The notes below the pieces were generated by a model. It worked only from the letters and a program-made list of their open reading frames with translations, did no database searches and had not been told where the DNA came from. Below are positions 1 to 6,342 of a stretch of DNA of 13,015 nt, piece by piece (positions within the stretch are counted from its first letter, which is position 1; each line of letters begins with the position of its first letter). Both the position numbers and the translations under genes were made by a program. This DNA comes from Anaerolineales bacterium (GTDB lineage: Bacteria; Chloroflexota; Anaerolineae; Anaerolineales; UBA6663), in NCBI GenBank assembly GCA_017999235.1, contig JAGOBN010000036.1:1-13015 (forward strand). The letters are read 5' to 3'.

Positions 1-1362
1 GGTCAGGCCGCCGGGAACAATGACCGTCTTCTCGCCGCACAGGATGTAAGGCCGCAGGTCAATGTGGCAGCCGGTCAGCTCCGTCTCCAGCAGGGTCGGG
101 TGCCGGCTGAGGGCCAGGGTGGGCTGGGCGATGTAGGCGCGCGGGTGCGCGGCCACGCGTTCCCGGAATTGCGCGATCTCGGCGGCGCTGGCGTGCGGAC
201 CCACCAGCATCCCGTAGCCGCCGCTCTCGTTGACGGCCTTAACCACCAGCTGGTCCAGATTCCGCAGAATATGATCGCGGTCGGCGTCCTGCCAGCCCAG
301 ATAAGTGGGGACGTTGTTCAGCAGCGGCTCTTCGCCCAGGTAATAGCGGATCATCGCCGGCACGTAGGCGTAGACGGCTTTGTCGTCGGCCACGCCGGTG
401 CCGATGGCGTTGGCGATGGTGACATTGCCGGCCCGGTAGGCGTTGAGCAGGCCGGCCACGCCCAGGGCGCTGTCCGGCCGGAACGCCAGCGGATCGAGGA
501 AATCATCGTCCACCCGGCGGTAGATCACATCCACCAGCTTGAGGCCGTGCGTGGTGCGCGTGTAGATCTTGTTGTTGTGCGCCACCAGGTCGCGGCCCTC
601 GACAATTTCAATGCCCATCTGCCGCGCCAGGAAGGTGTGCTCGAAGTAGGCCGAGTTGTGCAATCCCGGCGTCAGCAGCACCACGTTGGCGTCCGAGTAG
701 CCGTGCGGGGCCGCCGCGCGCAGCGTGTTGAGCAGTTCCTGCGGGTAGTGCTCAATCGGCTGCACCCCGCAGCGCGCCAGCAGGCTGGCGAAGGTGCGCT
801 TCATCACCTGGCGGTTCTCCAGCATGTAGCTGACGCCGGAGGGCGAGCGCAAGTTGTCTTCTAATACGTAATACTCGCCATCGCCGCCGCGCACCAGATC
901 GGTGCCGACGATGTGGATGTAGGCCTGTTTGGGGACGGGCAGGCCCACCATTTCGCGCCGGAAGTGCCGGGCGCTGAACACCAGCTCGGCCGGCACCCGC
1001 TTCTCGCGCAGGATGCGCTGCTCATGGTAGATATCGCGCAGGAACAAATTCAGCGCCGTCACGCGCTGGGTCAGCCCGCGCTCCAGGCGCTCCCATTCGG
1101 CGCGCGGGATCAGGCGCGGCACCAGGTCAAAGGGGAAGATGCGCTCCACGCCGGCGGCCTCGCCGTAGACGGTGAAGGTGATGCCCTGATGCAGAAAGGC
1201 GGCGTCGGCCAGCCGGCGGCGTTCGGCCAGCGCTTCGGGCGTCAGCTCGCGCAGATAGTCGTAGAGCGCGCGGTAGTGCGGGCGCGGCTCGCCGGGCGCC
1301 GCGAACATCTCATCAAAGAAGCCGCTCAGGTCGTAACGCTCGGGGAGCACGGAGGCCGGCAT
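1..1362 (-). CDS. Circularly permuted ATP-grasp protein (DUF404/DUF407 type), 3' end cut by the window
   Basis: The open frame reads leftwards from an ATG at 1362 and is still open at base 1, giving 454 residues. Recognisable family blocks are RPHY (27-30), GITFTVYG (60-67), IFPFDLVPR (75-83), [16 protein letters not shown] (161-176), [13 protein letters not shown] (230-242), the long [13 protein letters not shown] segment (316-328), [16 protein letters not shown] (374-389) and DLRPYILCG (435-443). The frame breaks off at PGGLT, where family members continue into a conserved RVAL/SQGG-type C-terminus, so perhaps 20-40 residues are missing. The family has the ATP-grasp fold in permuted order and is predicted to ligate a carboxylate to an amine, probably in peptide-like synthesis; the substrate is unknown. 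It often sits with an alpha-E (DUF403) protein and a transglutaminase-like protease, which would lie beyond the left edge. No clear Shine-Dalgarno precedes 1362. It lies 66 bp downstream of the CNNM-like gene and may be co-transcribed with it. Confidence 0.9.
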   Translation of the reverse strand, partial: MPASVLPERYDLSGFFDEMFAAPGEPRPHYRALYDYLRELTPEALAERRRLADAAFLHQGITFTVYGEAAGVERIFPFDLVPRLIPRAEWERLERGLTQRVTALNLFLRDIYHEQRILREKRVPAELVFSARHFRREMVGLPVPKQAYIHIVGTDLVRGGDGEYYVLEDNLRSPSGVSYMLENRQVMKRTFASLLARCGVQPIEHYPQELLNTLRAAAPHGYSDANVVLLTPGLHNSAYFEHTFLARQMGIEIVEGRDLVAHNNKIYTRTTHGLKLVDVIYRRVDDDFLDPLAFRPDSALGVAGLLNAYRAGNVTIANAIGTGVADDKAVYAYVPAMIRYYLGEEPLLNNVPTYLGWQDADRDHILRNLDQLVVKAVNESGGYGMLVGPHASAAEIAQFRERVAAHPRAYIAQPTLALSRHPTLLETELTGCHIDLRPYILCGEKTVIVPGGLT

Positions 1363-1428
1363 GGGGGAAGTTTACCGGAGCCGGCCCAGGCCGCAATGGG
1401 GTGTTTGGCGCATCGCCCCGCCCCCTGT

Positions 1429-2772
1429 TCAGGTGGGGTCGGCGGCCGGCGGCGCTTCCGCCGCCAGCTTGCGCGGGATCAGGCGCAGGCGCGCGATGCG
1501 CAGGCCGTCCATGGCCTCCACCACCAGGCGCACCGGCTCCACCTCCAGGAGGTCGCCCACCTTGGCCATGCGCCCCAGCCGGCCCAGCACGAAGCCGGCG
1601 ATGGTGTCGTAGTAATCGTCCTGCAGGCTCAGGCTTAATTGCTCGTTGACGGTCTCGATCAGGGTCAGCCCGTCCACCAGCGCCGAGCCGTCCGGCAGGC
1701 GCTGGATCTCCGGCGTGGTGCGGTCAAAGGAATCGTGAACCTCGCCCACGATCTGCTCCATCAGGTCATCCAGCGTCACCAGGCCGGCGGTGCCGCCGTA
1801 CTCGTCCAGCACAATGGCCAGGTGCTGGCGTTTGGCCCGGAACTGCTGCAGCAGGTTGTCCAGCCGGATGGTGTCCGGCACAAACAGGGCCTCGCGCAGC
1901 AGGCCGCGGATCGTGGCGGCGCGGCGCTGGTCATGCTGGACGCGCACCAGGTCCTTGACGTGCGCCACGCCGATGACGTGGTCTAGATCGCCTTCGTAGA
2001 TCGGGAACTTGGAGCGCGGGTGCTGGATGGCCAGGGTGATCAGGTCGTTGACGGGCGCGTCCGCGTCCACGGCCTGCATCTCCGTGCGCGGCACCATCAG
2101 CTCACGCGCGGTCAGGTCGCCAAAATCGAAGACCGCGTGGAGCATATCGCGCTCGGTGTCTTCCAGGACGCCGCTTTCCTCGGAGGCCGCCACCAGAAGC
2201 TTGAGCTCCTGGACCGAATACCCGCCCTCGTCGGCGCGGGCCTCGCTCAAGCCCAGCAGGCGCAGGCACAGGTCGGCGGAGGTGTTCAAGGCCCAGATGA
2301 AAGGCCGGGCCATGGCGCCCATGATCAACACCGCCGGGCTGACCGTGAGCGCCACGCGCTCGGTGTACTTGATCGTGACGGTCTTGGGGACCAGCTCGCC
2401 GACCACCACGCTCACAAACGTCATCAACAGGAAGGAGATCACGGCGGAAATGGTGCGGCGCACGGATTCTTCCAGGCTTTGCAGGGGCCAGGCCAGCAGG
2501 CCCGCAAACGTGGCGGTGAGCACGGGCTCGCCCACCCAGCCGAGGCCGATGCCGGCCATAGTGATGCCTAACTGGGTGGTGGCGATGTAACGGTCCAGGT
2601 CGTTCACCACCCGGCGCGCCGCGCCGGCGCCGGCCGCGCCCCGCTGGACCAGCTCGTCCAGCCGCGTCTTGCGGACGCGCACCATGGAGTATTCGGCGGC
2701 CACAAAAAAAGCGTTGACGGCCAGCAGGCCGAGCAGCCCCAGCAGATCGCCCAGACTGAAGTTGGTGGTCAT
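1429..2772 (-). CDS. CNNM/CorC-HlyC family membrane protein with CBS pair (hemolysin-type annotation)
   Basis: This 447-residue protein has the standard three-part build. The N-terminal DUF21/CNNM membrane domain (about 1-190) carries the hallmark ATTQLGITMAGIGLGWVGEP (64-83) and GELVPKT (125-131), with hydrophobic segments near 6-26, 70-95, 107-127 and 143-165. A CBS pair (about 220-345) contains ELMVPRTEM (224-232) and DEYGGTAGLVTLDDLMEQIVGE (323-344). A CorC/HlyC transporter-associated domain (about 355-435) follows. The family is linked to Mg2+/Co2+ export or homeostasis at the cytoplasmic membrane; the hemolysin name is historical. The frame is open further upstream to 2919, but that part is shadow sequence inside the MEMO gene. 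The ATG at 2772 overlaps the MEMO stop as ATGA, which indicates translational coupling and fixes the start. Confidence 0.93.
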   Translation of the reverse strand: MTTNFSLGDLLGLLGLLAVNAFFVAAEYSMVRVRKTRLDELVQRGAAGAGAARRVVNDLDRYIATTQLGITMAGIGLGWVGEPVLTATFAGLLAWPLQSLEESVRRTISAVISFLLMTFVSVVVGELVPKTVTIKYTERVALTVSPAVLIMGAMARPFIWALNTSADLCLRLLGLSEARADEGGYSVQELKLLVAASEESGVLEDTERDMLHAVFDFGDLTARELMVPRTEMQAVDADAPVNDLITLAIQHPRSKFPIYEGDLDHVIGVAHVKDLVRVQHDQRRAATIRGLLREALFVPDTIRLDNLLQQFRAKRQHLAIVLDEYGGTAGLVTLDDLMEQIVGEVHDSFDRTTPEIQRLPDGSALVDGLTLIETVNEQLSLSLQDDYYDTIAGFVLGRLGRMAKVGDLLEVEPVRLVVEAMDGLRIARLRLIPRKLAAEAPPAADPT

Positions 2773-3617
2773 GCCAGGAACACCGCCGCGGCGTAGCCGA
2801 CCACGGCCGCGTAATCGCCGCTGACGGCGCCGGAGGTGGCGTAGCCGACCACGCGCGCCGAATGGGCGCCCAGCGCGCCGGCCGCCCACAGCCCGGCCGC
2901 CAGCGCGCCTGCCCCGCACGCATAGCCGCGCCCGGCCGCGTGAACGGCCAGCACCGCCGCCGGGTCAAAGGCGGCCACCGGCGCCAGCAGCGCCTGGTCG
3001 AGGCGCTCGGCCTCCGCTTGCGGGTAATAGTGGGAGAGGTCGGAGCTGACCACCAGCAGGGCGCGCCGGCCGGCCAGGAGCTCGCCTAGGAGCGCGCCTA
3101 AAGCGGCGGCCACCGGCGCGGTTTGCTCGCGCAGCATCAGGGGCGCCAGCTGAAAACCCGGCGCTAAAACGCGTTGGAGGAAAGGCAGTTCCATTTCGAT
3201 GGCGTGCTCGCGATCATAAGCCAGGGCCGGCAGTGCCGCCGCCGCGGGCGTGTTCAACGCCGCCGCCAGACGCGCGCGGATCTGCGCCAGCAGAGGCTGG
3301 TCCACCGGCACCGCGCCCAACGGCGTGGTGTAAGCGGCGTGGGCGCTGGTGAGGACCGGGCCGTCGGCGTGGAAGTGGCTGGGGCTGAGGATGACCACCA
3401 CCTCAAAGGCTTGGCCGCGCACCCACTGGAAAGCGTGGGCGGCCACCGGCCCGGAGTACAGCAGGCCGGCATGGGGGGCCAATACCCCGACCACGCGCGC
3501 CGCGGCCGCCGGCGGCGGCGCTTGCGCCAAGTAGTCGTCTACAAGACGCGCCAGGCTGGCTGCGTCACCGGGATACCACCGGCCGGCAATGGGGGAAGGA
3601 CGTAAGTCGTCAGGCAT
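2769..3617 (-). CDS. amrB: MEMO1 family protein (AmmeMemoRadiSam system protein B)
   Basis: A 282-residue protein of normal family length. It begins with the typical RPSPIAGRWYPGD block (6-18). It carries APHAGLLYSG (47-56, His49), LSPSHF (77-82, His81), DREHAIEMELPFLQ (135-148), VSSDLSHYYP (190-199, His196) and YACG (232-235, Cys234). The His49/His81/His196/Cys234 set corresponds to the metal-binding residues known from human MEMO1 (His49, His81, His192, Cys244). The fold is that of the extradiol dioxygenase/LigB family, but the biochemical role in bacteria is unsettled. The usual partners AMMECR1 (A) and the radical SAM protein are not in this window. It starts at ATG 3617 with no Shine-Dalgarno, directly behind a hairpin leader, and overlaps the following CNNM gene by 4 bp. 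Alanine content is high, in keeping with the G+C bias. The symbol is a family label, not evidence of a full system. Confidence 0.92.
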   Translation of the reverse strand: MPDDLRPSPIAGRWYPGDAASLARLVDDYLAQAPPPAAAARVVGVLAPHAGLLYSGPVAAHAFQWVRGQAFEVVVILSPSHFHADGPVLTSAHAAYTTPLGAVPVDQPLLAQIRARLAAALNTPAAAALPALAYDREHAIEMELPFLQRVLAPGFQLAPLMLREQTAPVAAALGALLGELLAGRRALLVVSSDLSHYYPQAEAERLDQALLAPVAAFDPAAVLAVHAAGRGYACGAGALAAGLWAAGALGAHSARVVGYATSGAVSGDYAAVVGYAAAVFLA

Positions 3618-3622
3618 AGGAT

Positions 3623-3659
3623 GGTTAGCGCCGGCGGTCAGAGCCGTCCGCGGCTAACC
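3623..3659 (-). promoter_or_regulatory. Hairpin in the predicted MEMO 5' leader
   Basis: Read on the minus strand, GGTTAGC (3659-3653) pairs perfectly with GCTAACC (3629-3623). An inner stem is formed around a TCAGAG-complement loop by 3648-3644 with 3637-3633, including one G-T pair. The hairpin ends 5 nt before the MEMO start codon and would fill most of the roughly 47-nt leader predicted from the promoter at 3671-3699. It has no U-run, so a terminator is unlikely. It could limit ribosome access or stabilise the mRNA. The structure is seen in the sequence; the function is inferred. Confidence 0.5.
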
Positions 3660-3670
3660 CAGGCAGATTG

Positions 3671-3699
3671 ATTGTAGGGGGAGGCGCGGCGTTGGTCAA
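3671..3699 (-). promoter_or_regulatory. Sigma-70-like promoter for the MEMO-CNNM genes
   Basis: On the minus strand, TTGACC (3699-3694) lies 17 bp from TACAAT (3676-3671). Each box has five of six consensus bases and the spacing is optimal. Transcription would start near 3664. The promoter lies just past the rhomboid stop codon (3705-3707), so MEMO and CNNM can be transcribed independently of gmk-rhomboid. Confidence 0.65.
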
Positions 3700-3704
3700 C
3701 GGCG

Positions 3705-4541
3705 TCAGCGCTGGAGCCAGACGGCGGCCGCGAGCAGGGTCAGCAGGCCGGCGCCCAGCGCGCCCGCCGCGATCCAGCGGGTTGGGCCGGCGGCGGGGTC
3801 CACCAGCTCGACGACCGGCGGCGTGAACGGCTCGGCGGCGGGGCGCAGCACCGGCCGCCAGACCGGGCCGAGCACCCAGGCCATGGCCAGGCCGCCGGCC
3901 AGCCCGCCGAGGTGCGCCCAGTTGTCGATGCGCGAGCCGGACTGGAGGCCAAAGAACAGGTTGAAGCCGGCGATAAACAGGACATTCTGCAGGCCGGCCC
4001 GCGCGCGCTCCCCCAGCAGGCGCCGGTTGCGGTAGAGCAGCACCGCCTGCGCGCCGATCAGGCCGAAGACGGCGCCGGACGCGCCCACCGAGGCGGCCGG
4101 GCTGAAGAGAAAGCTGGCCGCGCTGCCGGCCAGGCCGGCGTAGAAAAAGAGGGCCAGAAAGCGCCCCGCGCCGTAGAAGCGCTCAATCTCGCGCCCCAAT
4201 TGGAACAAGGCGTAGGCGTTGAAGAAAAAGTGCAGGAGACTGCCGTGGATGAAGATCGCCGTCACCAGCCGCCACCACTCACCCTGAAGGATCAGGGTAT
4301 TGACCTTGGCGCCCAAGGCCAGTATCGGGTCCACGTCGCCGGCGAACGGCGCCAGGGCCAGTTGACCCAGGAACACCACCCCGAGGAGCCCGAGCACGCC
4401 GTAGGTGGCCCAGACCCGGCGGGCGGGCAGCCGCATCCGGAGGGTGGCCGGTTGGTCCGGGGCCGGCGGTTGGTCCGGGGCCGGCGGTTGGTCCGGGGCC
4501 GGCGGTAAGCCCGCCGCCGGCGGTAAGCCCGCCGCCGTCAC
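3705..4541 (-). CDS. Rhomboid family intramembrane serine protease
   Basis: A 278-residue membrane protein. The catalytic serine is in VGASGAVFGLIG (152-163, Ser155) and the catalytic histidine in NWAHLGGLAGG (207-217, His210). The IHGSLLHFFFNAYAL block (98-112; His99, His104, Asn108) matches the oxyanion-side helix of the family. Six core membrane helices are visible, and an extra hydrophobic helix lies at the C-terminus (about 256-275), suggesting a 6+1 arrangement. Substrates cannot be predicted. The start is GTG at 4541, overlapping the gmk stop as GTGA, so translation is probably coupled. Residues 4-33 are a Pro/Ala-rich hexapeptide repeat, likely a disordered cytoplasmic tail. A shorter start at Met36 (4436) would drop the repeat. 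The repeat units are multiples of three and stay in frame, which favours the longer form. Confidence 0.9.
   Translation of the reverse strand: MTAAGLPPAAGLPPAPDQPPAPDQPPAPDQPATLRMRLPARRVWATYGVLGLLGVVFLGQLALAPFAGDVDPILALGAKVNTLILQGEWWRLVTAIFIHGSLLHFFFNAYALFQLGREIERFYGAGRFLALFFYAGLAGSAASFLFSPAASVGASGAVFGLIGAQAVLLYRNRRLLGERARAGLQNVLFIAGFNLFFGLQSGSRIDNWAHLGGLAGGLAMAWVLGPVWRPVLRPAAEPFTPPVVELVDPAAGPTRWIAAGALGAGLLTLLAAAVWLQR
4450..4539 (-). repeat. Five tandem 18-bp repeats encoding the rhomboid N-terminal tail
   Basis: Three identical 18-bp units (plus-strand GGTTGGTCCGGGGCCGGC at 4450-4467, 4468-4485 and 4486-4503) are followed by two near-identical units of GGTAAGCCCGCCGCCGGC type (4504-4521 and 4522-4539). 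The last base pairs of the fifth unit merge with the start codon. In the protein they give PPAPDQ three times and AGLPPA twice. Because each unit is 18 bp, copy-number change by slippage would keep the frame and only change tail length. Confidence 0.9.
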
Positions 4542-5158
4542 AGCGTTACCGTCCGCGGGGTGACGCGGCTGTGCTCGGCTTCGATGATGGCGATAATCTG
4601 ATCCACCGTGGTTTCCAGCGACATATCCCGGTTGAGCACGCAGTAGTCAAACTCCTGCATGCGCTCCAGTTCGCGGCGCGCGGTGGCGATGCGCAGCTTG
4701 AGGCCTTCCGGGGTCTCGGTCTTGCGCTCGCGCAGGCGGTCCACCAATTCCTTCTCCGAGGCCGGCGCCAGGAAGATCAGCACCGCCTGCGGGCTGAGCG
4801 AGCGCACTGTGGCCGCGCCCTGCACGTCCAGGCGCATGATCACGTCCTGGCCGGAGGCCAGCGCGTCGCGCACCTGCTGTTTGGGGATGCCTTTGTAGTC
4901 GTTGTAGACGCGCGCCCACTCCAGGAGTTCGTGGGTGTCGATCATCTCCGCGAACTGGTCGTTGGAGATGAAGAAGTAATCGCGGCCGTGGACCTCGCCG
5001 GAGCGCGGCGGGCGGGTGGTGGCCGTCACCACGAAATGGAACGGCATGCGCCGCTCCTTCATGCGCTGCAAGACCGTGTCTTTGCCGACGCCGGACGGGC
5101 CGGAGATGACAATCAGCAGCGGCTGGCGTTGGGGCAGGTCGGACCAATCATCGGACAC
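4538..5158 (-). CDS. gmk: Guanylate kinase
   Basis: A 206-residue cytosolic enzyme that phosphorylates GMP to GDP with ATP. The P-loop is GPSGVGKDT (20-28). The GMP-binding segment is TTRPPRSGEVHGRDYFF (47-63), followed by LDVQGA (110-115), the lid region RLRERKTETPEGLKLRIATA (141-160) and the closing DYCVLNRD (171-178; usually VVND). Length is normal for the family. The start is GTG at 5158, supported by an AAGGA Shine-Dalgarno 9 nt upstream; the ATG at 5180 is out of frame. It is the first gene of a two-gene unit with the rhomboid, which overlaps it by 4 bp. It is transcribed away from the FmdB-like gene, from a region with a shared -10 element. Confidence 0.97.
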   Translation of the reverse strand: MSDDWSDLPQRQPLLIVISGPSGVGKDTVLQRMKERRMPFHFVVTATTRPPRSGEVHGRDYFFISNDQFAEMIDTHELLEWARVYNDYKGIPKQQVRDALASGQDVIMRLDVQGAATVRSLSPQAVLIFLAPASEKELVDRLRERKTETPEGLKLRIATARRELERMQEFDYCVLNRDMSLETTVDQIIAIIEAEHSRVTPRTVTL

Positions 5159-5170
5159 GCGGGCGTTTCC

Positions 5171-5199
5171 TTGAACTCATCGGTAGGGGTTATTATAAT
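5171..5199 (+). promoter_or_regulatory. Sigma-70-like promoter for the FmdB-like gene
   Basis: TTGAAC (5171-5176), a 17-bp spacer and a perfect TATAAT (5194-5199) lie on the plus strand, with a predicted start of transcription near 5206. The leader to the preferred ATG at 5238 would be about 32 nt. The -35 box overlaps the start of the gmk leader on the other strand. Confidence 0.65.
5192..5197 (-). promoter_or_regulatory. Candidate -10 element for gmk, overlapping the divergent -10
   Basis: The palindromic core ATTATAAT gives a TATAAT on the minus strand at 5197-5192 as well as on the plus strand at 5194-5199. Initiation would be near 5185, a leader of about 27 nt for gmk. The minus-strand -35 is poor at 17-bp spacing; the only TTGAAT lies 20 bp away. 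Confidence 0.4.
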
Positions 5200-5237
5200 G
5201 GACGCCTAGCCGCTCCCATTCAATGGTAATGTGCCTT

Positions 5238-5651
5238 ATGCCCAACTACGATTATTTTTGCGCCGGGTGTCAGAAACGGGTGTCGATCTTTCAGAGTTAT
5301 CGGGATTACGGCGTGAAGCCGGTCCGCTGCCCGGAGTGCCGCGGCCGGCAGCTCAAGCGGCTGATCAATCGCGTGCGCGTCCGGAAGAGCGACGATCAGC
5401 GGTTGGAAACGCTGGCCGATCCCAGCGCGCTGGGCGACGTGGACGAGAACGACCCGCGCTCGCTGGGGCGCGCGATGCGCAAGATGGGCGAGCAGATGGG
5501 CGAAGAACTGCCGGCCGAGTTCGGTGAGATCACGCGCCGGCTGGAATCGGGCGAAGACCCGGAGGCGATCGAGAAAGACATGCCGGAATTGGCCGGCGGC
5601 GGGGAGGCCGGCGGCGGGGAGGCCGGCGGCGACATGGGCGGCGACGAGTAA
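5238..5651 (+). CDS. FmdB-like zinc-ribbon protein
   Basis: A 137-residue protein starting with MPNYDYFCAGC, the typical opening of FmdB/CxxC_CXXC_SSSS regulatory-type proteins. The four zinc ligands are C8, C11, C31 and C34 (CAGC and CPEC). The usual zinc-ribbon segment covers residues 1-40. The middle (about 50-115) is acidic and probably helical, and the end is a Gly/Glu-rich tail. FmdB-type proteins were first proposed as regulators, but most members have no known function. I place the start at ATG 5238 because it gives the canonical MPxYxY N-terminus. ATGs at 5223 and 5229 are in frame and would add five or three residues; no strong Shine-Dalgarno decides. It stands alone on the plus strand and ends 8 bp before the tmk stop codon, so the two genes converge. 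Confidence 0.85.
   Translation: MPNYDYFCAGCQKRVSIFQSYRDYGVKPVRCPECRGRQLKRLINRVRVRKSDDQRLETLADPSALGDVDENDPRSLGRAMRKMGEQMGEELPAEFGEITRRLESGEDPEAIEKDMPELAGGGEAGGGEAGGDMGGDE
5592..5630 (+). repeat. 15-bp tandem repeat in the Gly-rich tail of the FmdB-like gene
   Basis: GCCGGCGGCGGGGAG occurs at 5592-5606 and 5607-5621, and a third partial copy (9 bp) ends at 5630. It encodes AGGGE twice followed by AGG. The unit keeps the reading frame. It is probably simple slippage in a disordered tail. Confidence 0.8.
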
Positions 5652-5659
5652 GCGGCCGC

Positions 5660-6286
5660 TCAGCGGGCCGGCGCGGCCAGCCGGGCGCTGACCACGTGCC
5701 AGACGGCGGCGGCCAGCGTGTCCACGGGCTGGGCGGCCTCCAGCTTTACCCAGCGGGCCGGCTCGGCGCGGCACAACTCCAAATACCCTTCGCGGACGCG
5801 CTGGTGGAAGGCCAGCGCGTAAGCGTCCAGGCGGTTCCACTCCTCGCGGTTGGCCAGCCGCCGCTGCAGCCCGGTCTCGGGGTCTAAATCAAAGAGCAGG
5901 GTTAAATCCGGCTGCAGCCCCTGGGTGGCGAAGGCCGTAATTTGCCGCAGGGCCGCCAGGTCCAGCCCGTGCCCATATCCCTGATACGCCAGCGTGCTGT
6001 CGAAATAACGGTCGCTGAGCACCACCCCGCCGGCCGCCAGATGCGGCTGGATGCGTTCCCCCACCAGCTGCGCGCGCGCCGCGGAATACAGCAGAATCTC
6101 GGCCCGCGGCTGCATGGCCGTGTTGCGCAGATCGTGCAGCACGGCGCGCACCTGCTCGCCGATGTCGGTGCCGCCCGGCTCGCGCGTGAGCAGGACCGTC
6201 TGGCCGGCGGCGCTCAGCCGCTCCGCCAGGCGCTTGATCTGGGTGGATTTGCCGGAGCCGTCCGGGCCTTCAAAGGTAATAAACAT
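5660..6286 (-). CDS. tmk: Thymidylate kinase (dTMP kinase)
   Basis: A 208-residue enzyme converting dTMP to dTDP for DNA synthesis. Residues 1-15 read MFITFEGPDGSGKST with the P-loop at 7-15. TREPGGTDIGE (34-44) is the dTMP-binding block, SDRYFDST (91-98) is the DRY motif, and LDLAALRQI plus PDLTLLFDLDPETGLQRR (126-143) are typical. The lid around NREEWNRLDAYALAFHQRVREGYLEL (146-171) is recognisable but lacks the common DRFE wording. The start is ATG 6286, with no Shine-Dalgarno. It lies 56 bp downstream of the R3H ATPase gene on the same strand and is probably the last gene of that operon. It converges on the FmdB-like gene with 8 bp between stop codons, too little for a dedicated terminator. 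Confidence 0.96.
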   Translation of the reverse strand: MFITFEGPDGSGKSTQIKRLAERLSAAGQTVLLTREPGGTDIGEQVRAVLHDLRNTAMQPRAEILLYSAARAQLVGERIQPHLAAGGVVLSDRYFDSTLAYQGYGHGLDLAALRQITAFATQGLQPDLTLLFDLDPETGLQRRLANREEWNRLDAYALAFHQRVREGYLELCRAEPARWVKLEAAQPVDTLAAAVWHVVSARLAAPAR

Positions 6287-6342
6287 GCGTGTGGCCGCCC
6301 CACAACCCAGCCGGGCGATGGCTGATGACGGGCGGGGGTTCC

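Noticed and set aside
1363..1428. A weak promoter-like pair (TTGCGG, 16 bp, TAAACT) before the ATP-grasp gene
   Set aside because: Only three and four consensus bases match; such matches arise easily by chance.
64..1638. Two long plus-strand open frames (64-864 and 913-1638)
   Set aside because: They are antisense to the ATP-grasp gene and the end of the CNNM gene. The minus-strand frame has clear family motifs; these have none.
2773..2919. N-terminal extension of the CNNM frame
   Set aside because: The translation is Arg/Gly-rich and lies within the MEMO coding region; the ATGA overlap at 2772 gives the natural start.
3623..3659. The hairpin as a terminator of gmk-rhomboid
   Set aside because: No T-run follows in the minus direction and a good promoter lies upstream of it, so a leader role for MEMO fits better.
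5640..5675. Possible terminator between the convergent FmdB-like and tmk genes
   Set aside because: The G+C-rich sequence has a GCGGCCGC palindrome but no stable loop of usual size and no T-run on either strand.
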